Source: Flavobacteriaceae bacterium UBA3159
Lineage (GTDB): Bacteria > Bacteroidota > Bacteroidia > Flavobacteriales > Flavobacteriaceae
DNA: 51,731 bases
Assembly: GCA_002364535.1 (NCBI GenBank)
Contig: DEYL01000057.1
Location: 6,788 to 58,518 of the forward strand
Direction: 5' to 3'
The notes beneath the pieces were generated by a model that was not told the DNA's origin, searched no databases, and was given only the letters and a program-made list of their open reading frames with translations. The translations under genes were made by a program, and so were the position numbers. This document shows, piece by piece, positions 17,272 to 27,524 of this stretch (position 1 is the first letter of the stretch; each line of letters begins with the position of its first letter).

Positions 17272-19401
17272 ATGAAAACACAATCAACTTTTGTTAATCT
17301 CTTTTTCAGCTTGGTCATTATGATTTACTTTAGCTGTGATCAACCAAAAAAAGATACTGACAATACCCTTTTAAACCCCTGGATTGGGCCATTTGAAGGG
17401 ATTCCTGCTTTTGACCAAGTTCGGGTTGAGGATGTTGAAGAGGCAATGCTAAGCGCTATGGCCTCACATTTGGAAGAAATTCAGACCATTGCCGATGATA
17501 CAGCCCCTCCTACTTTTGAGAATACCATCCTGGCCATGGAGCGCAGTGGTTATCAATTGGAAAGAGCTTATGCTTATTATGGGGTGTTGTCAAGAAATCA
17601 ATCCACTCCGGAATTTAGGGATATTCAAAAAAAAATAGCCCCAGATTTTGCAGATTACCGTTCAAAAATGATTCAAAATGAAAAACTTTTTAAAAGGATC
17701 GCTACGGTTTATGGGTCTTCAAAACAAAATCCATTGGAAGAGGATCAGCAACGCCTTTTGGAATGGACTTACCAAACCTACGAAATGAGTGGTGCGGCAT
17801 TAGATAAAGAGAAAAAAAATCGATATGCCGAAATCAATAAAGAATTATCTAAGTTGTATACCTCCTTTTCTAACAATGTACTTCATGACGAGGAAAATTA
17901 CATTACTTATCTTACTGAAGATCAGCTGAGTGGCCTACCAGAGGATTTTTTAAAATCTTCTGCTCAGATGGCTAAAGAAAAAGGTGAAGAGGGCAAATAT
18001 GCCATCATCAATACCCGTTCCTCTATAGACCCATTTCTTACTTTTTCTACAGAGCGCCTATTAAGAAAACAGGTTTGGGAAAACTATTATTCGCGAGGAG
18101 ACAATGAAGATGAATATGACAACAAAGCAATTATTGCTGAGATATTAAAACTCCGACATGAACGGGTCCAATTGTTGGGATATACAAATTTTGCGGAATG
18201 GCGATTGCAAAACAGAATGGCCAAAACACCTAAGAACGCCTTAGATCTTCTTGAAACCATTTGGCCCTCAGCCACAGAAAGAGTTGCTGAAGAAGTAGCT
18301 GATATGCAAATGATTTCCAATCAAGATCAGATCGTCATAGCACCCTGGGATTATCGCTTTTATGCAGAAAAAGTACGAAAAGAAAAATACGATCTTGACT
18401 CTGACGAAGTCAAGCAATATTTACAATTGGATCAACTCACCGATGCGATGCATTATGTTGCCGGTCGTTTGTTTTTTTATGATTTTAGTCCGCTTGCAGT
18501 CGGAACAGTTCCTGTTTTTAATGAAGATGTAACGGTTTGGGAGGTAAAGGATAAAAGAACGGGAAAACACATTGGGCTATGGTATTTAGATCCATTTGCA
18601 AGACCAGGGAAACGCTCTGGTGCCTGGGCGACGACCTATAGGAGTTACAGTAGTTTTGATGGTGAAAAAAATGTACTTGCCTCGAACAATTCAAATTTTG
18701 TAAAACCCGCACCCGGAGAGCCTGTATTGGTATCATGGGACGATGCCACTACTTTCTTTCATGAATTTGGTCATGCATTACACTTTTTTGCTTCAAACGT
18801 TCGCTACCCTACCCTCAATAGTGGTGTTCGGGATTACACTGAGTTTCAATCACAACTTTTAGAACGGTGGTTGTCCAGCGATGAAGTGATTGACAAATTT
18901 TTGATCCATCATCAAACCGGGGAACCAATTCCCGATGATCTGGTAGCAAAAATTAAAAATGCTGCTACTTTTAATCAAGGATTCGCCACAACAGAATATT
19001 TGGCATCCGCTCTAATGGATTTGAAACTTCATATGTCCGACCCCGATGATATCGATATAGAAAGCTTTGAGCGTGAAACTTTGAAATCCATAAACATGCC
19101 AAAAGAATTACCAATGCGCCACCGCACCCCTCATTTTAGTCATGTTTTTTCCGGGGAGGGCTATGCCACTGCCTACTACGGCTATATTTGGGCAGATGTT
19201 TTGACAGCCGATGCAGCAGAAGCATTTGTGGAAGCCCCCGGAGGTTTTTATGATGATAAACTCGCCAAGCGTTTGGTAAAATATTTGTTTGCTCCGCGAA
19301 ATTCAATTGACCCTCTGCAGGCCTACCGATGGTTTAGAGGTCGCAATGCTCAAATTGATGCTTTAATGCGGGCAAGAGGTTTTGTAGAACCCAACCAATA
19401 G
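17272..19401 (+). CDS. dcp: M3 family metallopeptidase lipoprotein (Dcp-like)
   Basis: A 709-residue zinc peptidase of family M3, closest in layout to peptidyl-dipeptidase Dcp, which removes C-terminal dipeptides from oligopeptides. A lipoprotein signal (YFSC, Cys22) places it on the periplasmic or outer-membrane side. The large helical N-terminal region is followed by the zinc site: HEFGHALH with His497, Glu498 and His501, and third ligand Glu524 in DYTEFQSQ. The C-terminal substrate-binding block FSHVFSGEGYATAYYGYIWADV is intact. Length is standard for Dcp. The gene has its own leader and is followed after 11 bases by the LysE exporter, so the two are probably co-transcribed. Confidence 0.92.
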   Translation: MKTQSTFVNLFFSLVIMIYFSCDQPKKDTDNTLLNPWIGPFEGIPAFDQVRVEDVEEAMLSAMASHLEEIQTIADDTAPPTFENTILAMERSGYQLERAYAYYGVLSRNQSTPEFRDIQKKIAPDFADYRSKMIQNEKLFKRIATVYGSSKQNPLEEDQQRLLEWTYQTYEMSGAALDKEKKNRYAEINKELSKLYTSFSNNVLHDEENYITYLTEDQLSGLPEDFLKSSAQMAKEKGEEGKYAIINTRSSIDPFLTFSTERLLRKQVWENYYSRGDNEDEYDNKAIIAEILKLRHERVQLLGYTNFAEWRLQNRMAKTPKNALDLLETIWPSATERVAEEVADMQMISNQDQIVIAPWDYRFYAEKVRKEKYDLDSDEVKQYLQLDQLTDAMHYVAGRLFFYDFSPLAVGTVPVFNEDVTVWEVKDKRTGKHIGLWYLDPFARPGKRSGAWATTYRSYSSFDGEKNVLASNNSNFVKPAPGEPVLVSWDDATTFFHEFGHALHFFASNVRYPTLNSGVRDYTEFQSQLLERWLSSDEVIDKFLIHHQTGEPIPDDLVAKIKNAATFNQGFATTEYLASALMDLKLHMSDPDDIDIESFERETLKSINMPKELPMRHRTPHFSHVFSGEGYATAYYGYIWADVLTADAAEAFVEAPGGFYDDKLAKRLVKYLFAPRNSIDPLQAYRWFRGRNAQIDALMRARGFVEPNQ

Positions 19402-19412
19402 ATTCTATATTT

Positions 19413-20033
19413 TTGGAAAACCTAACATTGATAGCAACCGTAACCATTGTTCATTTACTGGCACTGATCAGTCCTGGTCCAGATTTTATTGTCGCTTGCA
19501 GAAATTCCATTCAATACTCCCGTAAAATTGGATTATGGACTGCCGTTGGGTTTGGAATTGGCGTTAGTGTTCATTTAAGTTTCGCCTTTTTTGGATTGAC
19601 TTGGGTGGTGTCTCAATCAAATACCTTATTTACTATGGTGAAATATCTGGGTGCCGTTTATTTAATTTATCTCGGGGTTTTCTCTTTTTTTTCGAAAAAC
19701 TCAAAAATAAAGCTAACGAAGGATCAAAACAGTCACAAGATAAAATGGTTTGCAGCAATCAGAATGGGACTGCTGACCAATCTAATGAACCCAAAAGCAA
19801 GCTTGTTTTTTTTGAGCCTCTTTACCATCGTTGTTCGGCCCGGGGTCGATCCAACGGTTTTGGCTATACTGGTATTTATTCTTGTCAGCTCCACTGTATT
19901 GTGGTTTTCACTGATAGCTGTTTTTCTTACACATGAGAAAATTCAACATTGGTTTCTGGGCTATCAAAAGGAATTAAACTGGCTTTTTGGAGTGATTTTG
20001 ATAATTATAGGAATACGAATTGCTATGTTTTAA
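19413..20033 (+). CDS. LysE/RhtB family amino acid exporter
   Basis: A 206-residue inner-membrane exporter with about six hydrophobic segments and the LysE signature ISPGPDFIVACRNSIQYSRKI near the N-terminus, plus the MNPKASLFFLSLF block in the middle. The start is TTG at 19413: the first in-frame ATG lies far inside the protein, past the signature. Family members pump out amino acids such as lysine, homoserine, threonine or leucine. Placed 11 bases after a peptidase gene, it could relieve amino acid excess after peptide breakdown. The specific substrate is unknown. Confidence 0.85.
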   Translation: MENLTLIATVTIVHLLALISPGPDFIVACRNSIQYSRKIGLWTAVGFGIGVSVHLSFAFFGLTWVVSQSNTLFTMVKYLGAVYLIYLGVFSFFSKNSKIKLTKDQNSHKIKWFAAIRMGLLTNLMNPKASLFFLSLFTIVVRPGVDPTVLAILVFILVSSTVLWFSLIAVFLTHEKIQHWFLGYQKELNWLFGVILIIIGIRIAMF

Positions 20034-20052
20034 AATCCATTTGGTATTTAAA

Positions 20053-20235
20053 TTATACCCATAAACTCAGCAACATAACCATCAACAATCCTGTTACCCC
20101 CAGTATAGTGGTCATGGACCAGCTTTTAAACATTTTGGTTTTTGCCATCCACGCTATGGCCTTGGGTAAAACTTTTTTATTGGCCTCAACAAGTTGATCT
20201 AATAGTGCTGTCGAAGCTTGATGATATTCGTACAT
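20053..20235 (-). CDS. Small membrane protein, tail-anchored, unknown function
   Basis: A 60-residue protein starts 16 bases after the GH20 stop. Residues 1-36 are amphipathic and mildly basic; residues 38-60 form one strongly hydrophobic helix (SMTTILGVTGLLMVMLLSLWV), so it looks tail-anchored. The operon position, clean start and non-random composition favour a real gene. It converges with the LysE gene (19 bases between stops). Function unknown. Confidence 0.5.
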   Translation of the reverse strand: MYEYHQASTALLDQLVEANKKVLPKAIAWMAKTKMFKSWSMTTILGVTGLLMVMLLSLWV

Positions 20236-20251
20236 ATTTGTTTGTTACAAA

Positions 20252-22756
20252 TTATTTTAATGATATGGCCCTGCCTCCCCTACCCGAAACATCAAAGGTT
20301 CTGAGTACGATATTTGAATTTTTAGGGATTGAAATGGGCTTGTGATACAATTTATCATTTTGATTGGGAACAAGTCCATTGGTCGTATATCGCACCCTAA
20401 GTCCTGGAAAAGGCACACTTACTTTGAGCATGTCATTTTCAATGACGGCTCCTGGCTTGGGGAGGTCATAGGCTAAGTCAACATAGATTGAATTGAGCAG
20501 GGGAAGGGAACGCTGTCCCAACATATTGGCAAATAAATTCCAATCCAAATTCATGGCCTTGATTTGTGCGTCAGTACGGTTCATACCCATCCAATGGGGT
20601 CGAGCTGCCCAAGCGCGCTCAGAAAAAACAGGGAGATTGGGCGATAATAACTCATCAAAAATAGAAGCGGATCGTACCGTCTCTGTCCAAAGTTGGCTCT
20701 GTACTCCTAATAAATTGTTTTTTTTGTTGGCTTGAAGTTTTTCCTTTTGGACGATGTATTGAGGAGTGATACCGTGTTTTTTATTGAGACTGTAGTTGGC
20801 AAATACATTCTCCGGATCGGTTCCCCAGGCATCCCTGTAATCCACATATCCCGACCAGTTCAATCCAAAGTTTTCCATATCCTTGTCATCGGTCATATCA
20901 AAATAAAAAGCAGAGGAATTACTCATCACTGTCTTGAAACCAAGGTTGGCAAATTTATAGATCATATCCTCTCGTCCTTCGCCCCAACTGTTGTTCCAAA
21001 CGTAGGGGATCACCTCATAATTGAAGTGTTCTGATTTGATTTGTGTTTCCTCCTGGCTTTTTTCGGAATGGTCTAAAAGGATATCTTCCCAACCTGCCAT
21101 GGTCAAGTTTCTTTTTTCTAAAATGGATTTTAGTCTTTTTAAATTGTATTGATAAAGATCATTGACATTGGATATACCCAATGTATTGTTTGCTATAAAA
21201 TCCTGACATATCGGTGAGGCTGTCCAAACTCCATAGGGCAGCTCATCGGCTCCTATACTGAATAGATCAATGGTTACCTCTGCCTCTTTGTACATTGCCA
21301 GAATTTCATCTACAACTTTTTCATAAAAATGATAGGCACTTTCTTGACAGATGCAGATGATATTGTCATTGTAATTTTGTGCAGATCTGTATTTACTTTG
21401 ATCGTCCGGATCGGAGAGTTGATAGCTTTTAATCTGATCATTATTCTCATGAACTTGAGGATTTTCATACCGCTGATCCATTGCTTTGATGGCGGCACGT
21501 GCATGAGAGGGAAAGCTGATTTGAGGCATTATTTTAATGGCGCGTTGGTGGGCAAATTTTAATAGGTCGATAAACGCTTGTCGATTGATATACCCATTAC
21601 CCGTTTCTGCTCCATTGGCCCCCGAGCCATACATCGGTATAAGGCGATCTTTTTGTCCAAGAGAATATCCTCTTTTGGCACCAATATCGGTCAACTCGGG
21701 GAGATCAGGTATTTCTATACGCCAGCCTTCATCATCGGTGAGTCTGAAATCCAAACGGTTGAGTTTGAATAAACCCATAAGATCCAAAACCTCTTTGATC
21801 TTTTTAGGGCTATAAAAATTCCTTGCGATATCCAATAAAAACCCTCGGTAACCAAACCTGGGCGAATCATCAACTTTGATCAAAGGCCATTCTATATCTT
21901 CCAAGGCTGTGGTGGTTATGATCTGTCGTAACGATTGTAGGCCATAAACGATACCGGAATAGTCTGATGCATTAAGCGTAATGATATTTTTGGCTATAGT
22001 GAGTTGATAAGATTCGCTTTTTTGGGCCGGGTCATAATGGATCAAAAAGTTGGCATTGGAACTTTGATCCCATACGGTTTTGATCTCAAAAATACTGTCA
22101 ACTAAAGAGCTGAGTCGTTTCTTTTGTTGTGAAAATTGTTCATCCAGATCTACAGACCATAATGAATCTTTATTTCTAAATGACCCCTCAAAAACGAGAT
22201 GATTGGGGGTAGGAACGATCCAATTCAGTTCTGTTTTTTCTAATTTTTCTAAACCCTCCATGGTTGCATATCGATCCTGAGCAGTAGGAATTTTTAGGGA
22301 ATCCAAACCTTTTGCTTGTTTCCATTCGATTTGTGCAGCTACCGTAGTGGTTTGCTGTTCTTGAACGATAAAAACACCAACAGGCCCCATGGCGATTCGA
22401 TCCATTATGCCTTGCTGTTGCATTGAAAATTGTATGCTTTCGCCAGGAGGAAGCTTCCATTGTTTACCGAACTTTAATACAAAATAATGGGCACCATTGA
22501 TCCATTCAAAGTCTATGCCCTCAGCTAAGGATTCAGCCTGAACAAAACCTTTCATCTGGTTCCAATGGAGTTCCCAGGCTCCACCTTTTAAATCCATCAA
22601 ACTATTATTCTCTATGATGACGTTTACGTTCATCTCGTCATTGGCCAAATCAAATTGTTCTATGGTATAGGTCATTTGAATCTTTCCTTGAGATGGTTTT
22701 TTACAACGCATCAGTACAAGCGATAAAAACAAAATCAAGTAAACTTTATTTTTCAT
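20252..22756 (-). CDS. GH20 beta-N-acetylhexosaminidase lipoprotein
   Basis: An 834-residue exo-enzyme that removes terminal GlcNAc or GalNAc. Domain order: lipoprotein signal (LMRC, Cys18); CHB_HEX-type beta-sandwich (about 25-160); GH20b alpha/beta domain (about 180-300); GH20 TIM barrel starting at PRFGYRGFLLDIARNFY; and a short C-terminal beta domain (VRYTTNGLVPNQND). The catalytic Asp-Glu pair for substrate-assisted hydrolysis is Asp504-Glu505 in SIGADELPYG. It follows a sulfatase by 61 bases on the same strand and precedes a small membrane protein, suggesting that sulfate removal and hexosamine release are coupled. The four-domain layout matches chitobiase-type enzymes, but the neighbours argue for a sulfated hexosamine glycan. 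Confidence 0.92.
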   Translation of the reverse strand: MKNKVYLILFLSLVLMRCKKPSQGKIQMTYTIEQFDLANDEMNVNVIIENNSLMDLKGGAWELHWNQMKGFVQAESLAEGIDFEWINGAHYFVLKFGKQWKLPPGESIQFSMQQQGIMDRIAMGPVGVFIVQEQQTTTVAAQIEWKQAKGLDSLKIPTAQDRYATMEGLEKLEKTELNWIVPTPNHLVFEGSFRNKDSLWSVDLDEQFSQQKKRLSSLVDSIFEIKTVWDQSSNANFLIHYDPAQKSESYQLTIAKNIITLNASDYSGIVYGLQSLRQIITTTALEDIEWPLIKVDDSPRFGYRGFLLDIARNFYSPKKIKEVLDLMGLFKLNRLDFRLTDDEGWRIEIPDLPELTDIGAKRGYSLGQKDRLIPMYGSGANGAETGNGYINRQAFIDLLKFAHQRAIKIMPQISFPSHARAAIKAMDQRYENPQVHENNDQIKSYQLSDPDDQSKYRSAQNYNDNIICICQESAYHFYEKVVDEILAMYKEAEVTIDLFSIGADELPYGVWTASPICQDFIANNTLGISNVNDLYQYNLKRLKSILEKRNLTMAGWEDILLDHSEKSQEETQIKSEHFNYEVIPYVWNNSWGEGREDMIYKFANLGFKTVMSNSSAFYFDMTDDKDMENFGLNWSGYVDYRDAWGTDPENVFANYSLNKKHGITPQYIVQKEKLQANKKNNLLGVQSQLWTETVRSASIFDELLSPNLPVFSERAWAARPHWMGMNRTDAQIKAMNLDWNLFANMLGQRSLPLLNSIYVDLAYDLPKPGAVIENDMLKVSVPFPGLRVRYTTNGLVPNQNDKLYHKPISIPKNSNIVLRTFDVSGRGGRAISLK

Positions 22757-22817
22757 AGATGGTATTTTTAAAAATGGGAAAAATGGGTTTTATTTTATAT
22801 AAATTTTAACTCATTAT

Positions 22818-24248
22818 TCAATTTAATCTAGGTGCATATAATGGGTTGATGGTAGTTGGAATGGGTGCATCGGTTTTTTCCCACCAAGCTTTAAGTTCAT
22901 CTACTAACTCCTCTCTTTTATCTACTTGTATTTCAGCAAGATTATTCCTTTCGCTGATGTCGTCTTTAAGATTATAAAGTTCAATCCCATGATCTTCAAA
23001 ATAGTAGTGCAGTTTCCAGTCCCCTTTCCGGATCAAAGAACCTGGTCGTGTTCTAAAAAGTGAATCTCTGTTTTCATTATCTTTGATATCATAACCTTGA
23101 AGATAGATGGGAAAGTGCCAGAAAAAAGGTCTTTCTTCCACAACTTGATTTTGGGCCAACAAAGGCAAAAGAGATCGACCGTCCAAATTGTTTTTCATAC
23201 TATCATCCCCTGAAAGATGCATTAGGGTGGGGAAAATATCGAGATGGGAAATGTATGTTTGGGTGTTTTTCCCTGGACTGATTTTGTTTTTCCACACAAA
23301 GAAAAAAGGCACTCTGATCCCTCCTTCATAATAACTCCCCTTTCCAGCTCTCAAGGGTTTTTGCATGGTAATTTTTCCGTAATAACCTCCGTTATCGGAA
23401 GTAAAAATGATAAAGGTATTGTCAAAAAGTTTTCGCTTTTTGAGCTTGTCAACCATCAGCCCTATATTACGGTCAAGATTTTCGACCATGGTAGCATATT
23501 TTGGATTTTTTTGACCTTTGTAAGGGGGCTTATTTTCATATTTGTATAAGAGGGAATCAACAGGATGAATGGGAGTATGAACTGCATATGGGGAGTAATT
23601 CAAAAAAAAGGGGCCATTGACATCCTCCAAAAACAACAAAGTTTTTTCCATAATCAAATCGGTCAAATATTTACTTTTTCCATTTTCTACTTTGATCTGT
23701 TTTTTTTTGTTTCCGAATGGAAAGTAATAACTCCCAGGAGCGCCCTGTGGCCCTCCGGCAATATTGAGATCAAAGCTGTATTCCAAAGGGTCATTACTTA
23801 GGTGCCATTTCCCAGAATGGCAGGTGGTGTAGCCATTTTGTTTTAGTTTTTGGGAAAGGGTGGTAAATTTTTTATCCAATACTGTGGTATTTTTGATAGG
23901 AATCAATTTTCGATCCGATGCTTTTCCACGATCAGAATTGGCCACCGTATATATTTGATGTCGTGTAGTCCATTTTCCGGAATGAATAGAAGCCCTGCTG
24001 GGGGCACAATTTGCAGATGCGGCATAGCCTTGGGTAAAAACCAATCCCTGATCAGCCAGTGCATCAATATGAGGGGTGTCATAATATTCACTGCCCATAA
24101 AACTGACATCATTCCATCCCATATCATCGATATTGATCAAAACAATATTGGGAGGGTTTAAATGCTTATCATCAGAACCACAGGAGAATAACCCAATCAT
24201 CATTACCATCTGGATTACAATGACTGAAATATGAATTTGTTTTTTCAA
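22818..24248 (-). CDS. S1-family arylsulfatase-like lipoprotein
   Basis: A 476-residue formylglycine sulfatase, lipidated at Cys23 (LFSC). NIVLINIDDMGWND gives the DD pair, and CAPSRAS puts the modifiable Cys at 81. CHSGKWHL, YSPYAVHTPIHP and TSDNGGYYG are the other active-site blocks; the long KPLRAGKGSYYEGGIRVPFFF stretch is typical of arylsulfatase A-like subfamilies that act on sulfated GalNAc, GlcNAc or galactose. It is the first gene of the set with GH20. The 100-base divergent gap to the next sulfatase must hold both promoters. I do not assign an exact SulfAtlas subfamily. Confidence 0.9.
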   Translation of the reverse strand: MKKQIHISVIVIQMVMMIGLFSCGSDDKHLNPPNIVLINIDDMGWNDVSFMGSEYYDTPHIDALADQGLVFTQGYAASANCAPSRASIHSGKWTTRHQIYTVANSDRGKASDRKLIPIKNTTVLDKKFTTLSQKLKQNGYTTCHSGKWHLSNDPLEYSFDLNIAGGPQGAPGSYYFPFGNKKKQIKVENGKSKYLTDLIMEKTLLFLEDVNGPFFLNYSPYAVHTPIHPVDSLLYKYENKPPYKGQKNPKYATMVENLDRNIGLMVDKLKKRKLFDNTFIIFTSDNGGYYGKITMQKPLRAGKGSYYEGGIRVPFFFVWKNKISPGKNTQTYISHLDIFPTLMHLSGDDSMKNNLDGRSLLPLLAQNQVVEERPFFWHFPIYLQGYDIKDNENRDSLFRTRPGSLIRKGDWKLHYYFEDHGIELYNLKDDISERNNLAEIQVDKREELVDELKAWWEKTDAPIPTTINPLYAPRLN

Positions 24249-24385
24249 TCTTAAAGTTTTAGATAATTAAAGTAAAAAAAAATCAGCCAATGGGATGGAA
24301 AAAAAGTTTTTATTAATTTGAGGTCAAAAGCAAATTTTGTCCAAACGAATTGTATTTTAAAGTTTTATTGCAAAACCCAACTCCT

Positions 24386-25933
24386 ATGAAAAATACAAAT
24401 ATATATCTATTGTGGATCAGTATTATTTTAACCACATGTAATTCAATTGATGAAAAAAAACCCAATATACTTTTTGTTATTTCAGATGACCAATCCTATC
24501 CCCATACCGGCATCTATGGTACTCAGTGGATCAATACGCCGGGCTTTGACAGAGTAGCCCAAGAGGGCTTATTGTTTACACAAGCCTATACCACCAACGC
24601 AAAATGTTCCCCCTCACGATCCTCCATACTTACCGGTAGGAACAGTTGGCTTTTGGAGGAAGCGACCAACCACGTTCCCTATTTTCCTGAAAAATTCACC
24701 ACCTTTCCGGAGGTACTCAAAAACAATGGCTATAAAACCGGCTTAACAGGAAAAGGATGGGCCCCCGGGGTGGCCATGAAAGATGGAAAAAAAAGAAATT
24801 TGATCGGAGAGGTTTATCATGAAAAGAAATTAGATCCCCCTGCCACTTTAATCAGTAATGTGGACTATTTCGAAAATTTTAAGCTTTTTCTCAATGAAAA
24901 ATCTGAGGATCAAGCTTTTTTCTTTTGGGTAGGCGGACATGAACCACACCGTGCTTATGAATACCAGGTGGGAACCAATAAAGGAAATAAGAACATCAAT
25001 CAAATAGACCAAGTACCTGATTTTTGGCCAGACTCCAAAAATGTACGTACAGATATGCTGGACTATGCTTTTGAAGTAGAATATTTTGACGGACATCTGG
25101 TAAAGATCATTGAAGAATTGGAAAAAAGAAATTTATTGGAAAACACCCTTATTGTGGTTACCTCAGATAACGGGATGCCCTTTCCAAGGGTCAAAGGACA
25201 AGTCTATCCATTTGACAATCGATTGCCCTTGGCCATTCGTTGGGGTAAAGGCATCAAAAATCCGGGGCGGGTCATTGAAGAATATTTCAGTTTTTCGGAT
25301 TTTGCACCCACCTTCCTTGATTTGGCCGGTGTATATGAAGAAAATCATGACATGAAGCCCTTTTCGGGAAAAAGCTGGGATCCTGTTTTTAAGAACCTTC
25401 CCGATACCCACCCCAGAGAGTACATGATCATCGGGAAAGAGCGCCATGATGTAGGCAGGGAAGATGACCAGGGTTATCCGGTGAGGGGTATTATAGAGGG
25501 TAACTATTTTTACAGCCAGAATTTTAAACCGGAACGTTGGCCTGCAGGAAATCCTGAAACGGGATACCTGAATACCGATGGCAGCCCCACCAAAACTGAA
25601 ATTTTGGATCTCAATCGAGAGTATAAAGATTCAACCTATTGGAATTATGCTTTCGGCAAAAGGCCCCCGGAGGAATTATATGACATTGATAAAGATCCTC
25701 AATGCCTAAAAAACTTATCTTTTGACGAAAATTATTCTACACTAAAAATATCATTGAAAGACAAACTGATTGGGGATTTAAAGCAACAAGGTGACCCCAG
25801 GTTGCTGGGTAATGGTGATGTCTTTGATCAATATCCCTATTCAGGTGAAAATGTGAAAAACTTTTACAGCCGCCATATGGGAGGAGAAAAGATCAAAACC
25901 CATTGGGTCAACCCCTCAGATTTCGAGAAATAA
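24386..25933 (+). CDS. S1-family sulfatase (heparan N-sulfatase-like) lipoprotein
   Basis: I choose the ATG at 24386 rather than the in-frame one at 24350, because it begins a proper lipoprotein signal (MKNTNIYLLW to ILTTC, Cys18); the longer start would bury it. The product is 515 aa. NILFVISDDQSYPHTG supplies the DD pair and CSPSRSS places the modifiable Cys at 74. WVGGHEPHRAYE and VTSDNGMPFPRVKGQ resemble N-sulfoglucosamine sulfohydrolases (S1_8-like), whose family members act on N- or O-sulfated glucosamine or related sugars. The gene converges on the next sulfatase with about 20 bases between stops. Confidence 0.9.
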   Translation: MKNTNIYLLWISIILTTCNSIDEKKPNILFVISDDQSYPHTGIYGTQWINTPGFDRVAQEGLLFTQAYTTNAKCSPSRSSILTGRNSWLLEEATNHVPYFPEKFTTFPEVLKNNGYKTGLTGKGWAPGVAMKDGKKRNLIGEVYHEKKLDPPATLISNVDYFENFKLFLNEKSEDQAFFFWVGGHEPHRAYEYQVGTNKGNKNINQIDQVPDFWPDSKNVRTDMLDYAFEVEYFDGHLVKIIEELEKRNLLENTLIVVTSDNGMPFPRVKGQVYPFDNRLPLAIRWGKGIKNPGRVIEEYFSFSDFAPTFLDLAGVYEENHDMKPFSGKSWDPVFKNLPDTHPREYMIIGKERHDVGREDDQGYPVRGIIEGNYFYSQNFKPERWPAGNPETGYLNTDGSPTKTEILDLNREYKDSTYWNYAFGKRPPEELYDIDKDPQCLKNLSFDENYSTLKISLKDKLIGDLKQQGDPRLLGNGDVFDQYPYSGENVKNFYSRHMGGEKIKTHWVNPSDFEK

Positions 25934-25953
25934 ATTGGTTTTTTAAATGGCCA

Positions 25954-27480
25954 TCATTGCTCCAAAACCGGTATTCTAAATTTTTTCAGTGTAGCGGTGG
26001 TATGCGCTTTATCAATAAAATTTTCCATCTTTTGGACAATTTCGGGATACTCAGCCGCTATATCATTTAACTCTTTAGGGTCTTTGGAAAGATCATAAAG
26101 CTGCAAGGCAGAGGCTCCTTTAAATAAATTCTTTTTAAAGCCCTTCCAAGAACGCATCCTGATGGCCTGCTGCCCACTGTAGGCAGGGAACTCCCAATAC
26201 AGATAGTCGTGTTCCTGCTGTGGTTTTTCCAAAAGTGAGGGATAGTAACTGATCCCATCAATCGGATAGGGAGGCTCCACATCCAAAATTTCACATACTG
26301 TTGCGAAATAGTCATAGAAAACGCTGGCATGATGGGATTGTGTGCCTGCTTTAATTTTACTTGGCCAAGTGGCAATCGTTGGAACTCTTATCCCTCCTTC
26401 GTTGACATTTCCCTTAACGGTAGTTTTGGAATTGATAAATATCCCAGTGCTGTTAAAAAAATGAATATCAGCTTGTTTATCTTTATGCGTAGGACCATTA
26501 TCACTGGAAAAAATAATAAAGGTGTTTTCGTATTCTCCTATTTCTTTGAGTTTGGCTACAATTTCTCCGACCTGCTCATCCAAATAAGAGATCATGGCGG
26601 CATAAGTGGCTCGAGGCGTTCGGTTAGGGTAATAACCTGAATTACCTAGATATGGGTCCTCGGGTCCAAATTTTTGTCTGTAGTGATCAACCAATTTTTG
26701 AGGTGCCTGCAAGGGCAAATGCGGCAACGGACTGGCATAATATAGGAAAAATTTATGTTCTTTATTTCGCTCCAGAAACTGCATGGCCTCCTGATGCATC
26801 AAGGTAGGGGCATAGTCGTTTTGATTGAAGGGAGCATAACTGGTATCATCGTTGGGATCCAAGTCCGCTGCAAGCCTTTGTTTATTCACAATTTTGTTAT
26901 TGAGTATGTGCCTTTCTTGGTTTCTCCACAAGTGAGAAGGATATAAGGTATGGGCCTGACGTTGACAATTGTAGCCATAGAAAAAGTCAAACCCTTTTTT
27001 ATTGGGAATACTGTTGGTATTGGGTGCCCCAAGACCCCACTTACCCACCATTCCGGTTTTGTATCCTTGCGATTTAAATACACTGGCAATGGTGATAATG
27101 GAATCCGGCATGGGGCGTTGTCCCTCTAAATTAGGGTTTTCAAACATGGCTTTAAAACTCCAAACCTCTCCCCTTTCTCTCCATTCGCTATTTCCTCTTA
27201 CAGGATTATTCCCGGTATGAAGTCCCGTCATCAAAACTGCTCTGGCAGGAGCACAAACTGGAGCACCGCTATAGTGATCTGTCATGATCATACCCTCACG
27301 GGCCAACTGGTCGATATTTGGGGTTTCGATCCATTTTTGCCCTTGTATCCCAATTTCTCCGTAACCCAAATCATCGGCTAAAATGAAAATAAAATTTGGA
27401 GATTCTTCTGCCTCTTTCATGGGCTCATTGCATGAGGACAGCAACATGAGCAATGCAGTTATAAAAAAGATGTTTTTCAT
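25954..27480 (-). CDS. S1-family sulfatase with CAPAR site (GalNAc/galactose-6-sulfatase-like)
   Basis: A 508-residue lipoprotein sulfatase (LSSC, Cys17). FIFILADDLGYGEIG gives the DD pair. The modification site is CAPAR (Cys76), not the CxPSR seen in the four sulfatases at 1258-25933, followed by AVLMTGLHTGNNPVRGN, a pattern usual in galactose/GalNAc-6-sulfatase-like branches. GMVGKWGLG, LPHLPLQAP and FSSDNGPTHKD complete the site. The length is typical. A hairpin lies about 45 bases upstream of the start. It is adjacent to and convergent with the heparan-sulfatase-like gene, so two different sulfate positions may be served from one locus. Confidence 0.9.
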   Translation of the reverse strand: MKNIFFITALLMLLSSCNEPMKEAEESPNFIFILADDLGYGEIGIQGQKWIETPNIDQLAREGMIMTDHYSGAPVCAPARAVLMTGLHTGNNPVRGNSEWRERGEVWSFKAMFENPNLEGQRPMPDSIITIASVFKSQGYKTGMVGKWGLGAPNTNSIPNKKGFDFFYGYNCQRQAHTLYPSHLWRNQERHILNNKIVNKQRLAADLDPNDDTSYAPFNQNDYAPTLMHQEAMQFLERNKEHKFFLYYASPLPHLPLQAPQKLVDHYRQKFGPEDPYLGNSGYYPNRTPRATYAAMISYLDEQVGEIVAKLKEIGEYENTFIIFSSDNGPTHKDKQADIHFFNSTGIFINSKTTVKGNVNEGGIRVPTIATWPSKIKAGTQSHHASVFYDYFATVCEILDVEPPYPIDGISYYPSLLEKPQQEHDYLYWEFPAYSGQQAIRMRSWKGFKKNLFKGASALQLYDLSKDPKELNDIAAEYPEIVQKMENFIDKAHTTATLKKFRIPVLEQ

Positions 27481-27524
27481 GAGTGGTTAAAATTAAAATG
27501 GTTCATCGATATTTCCCTTAAATC

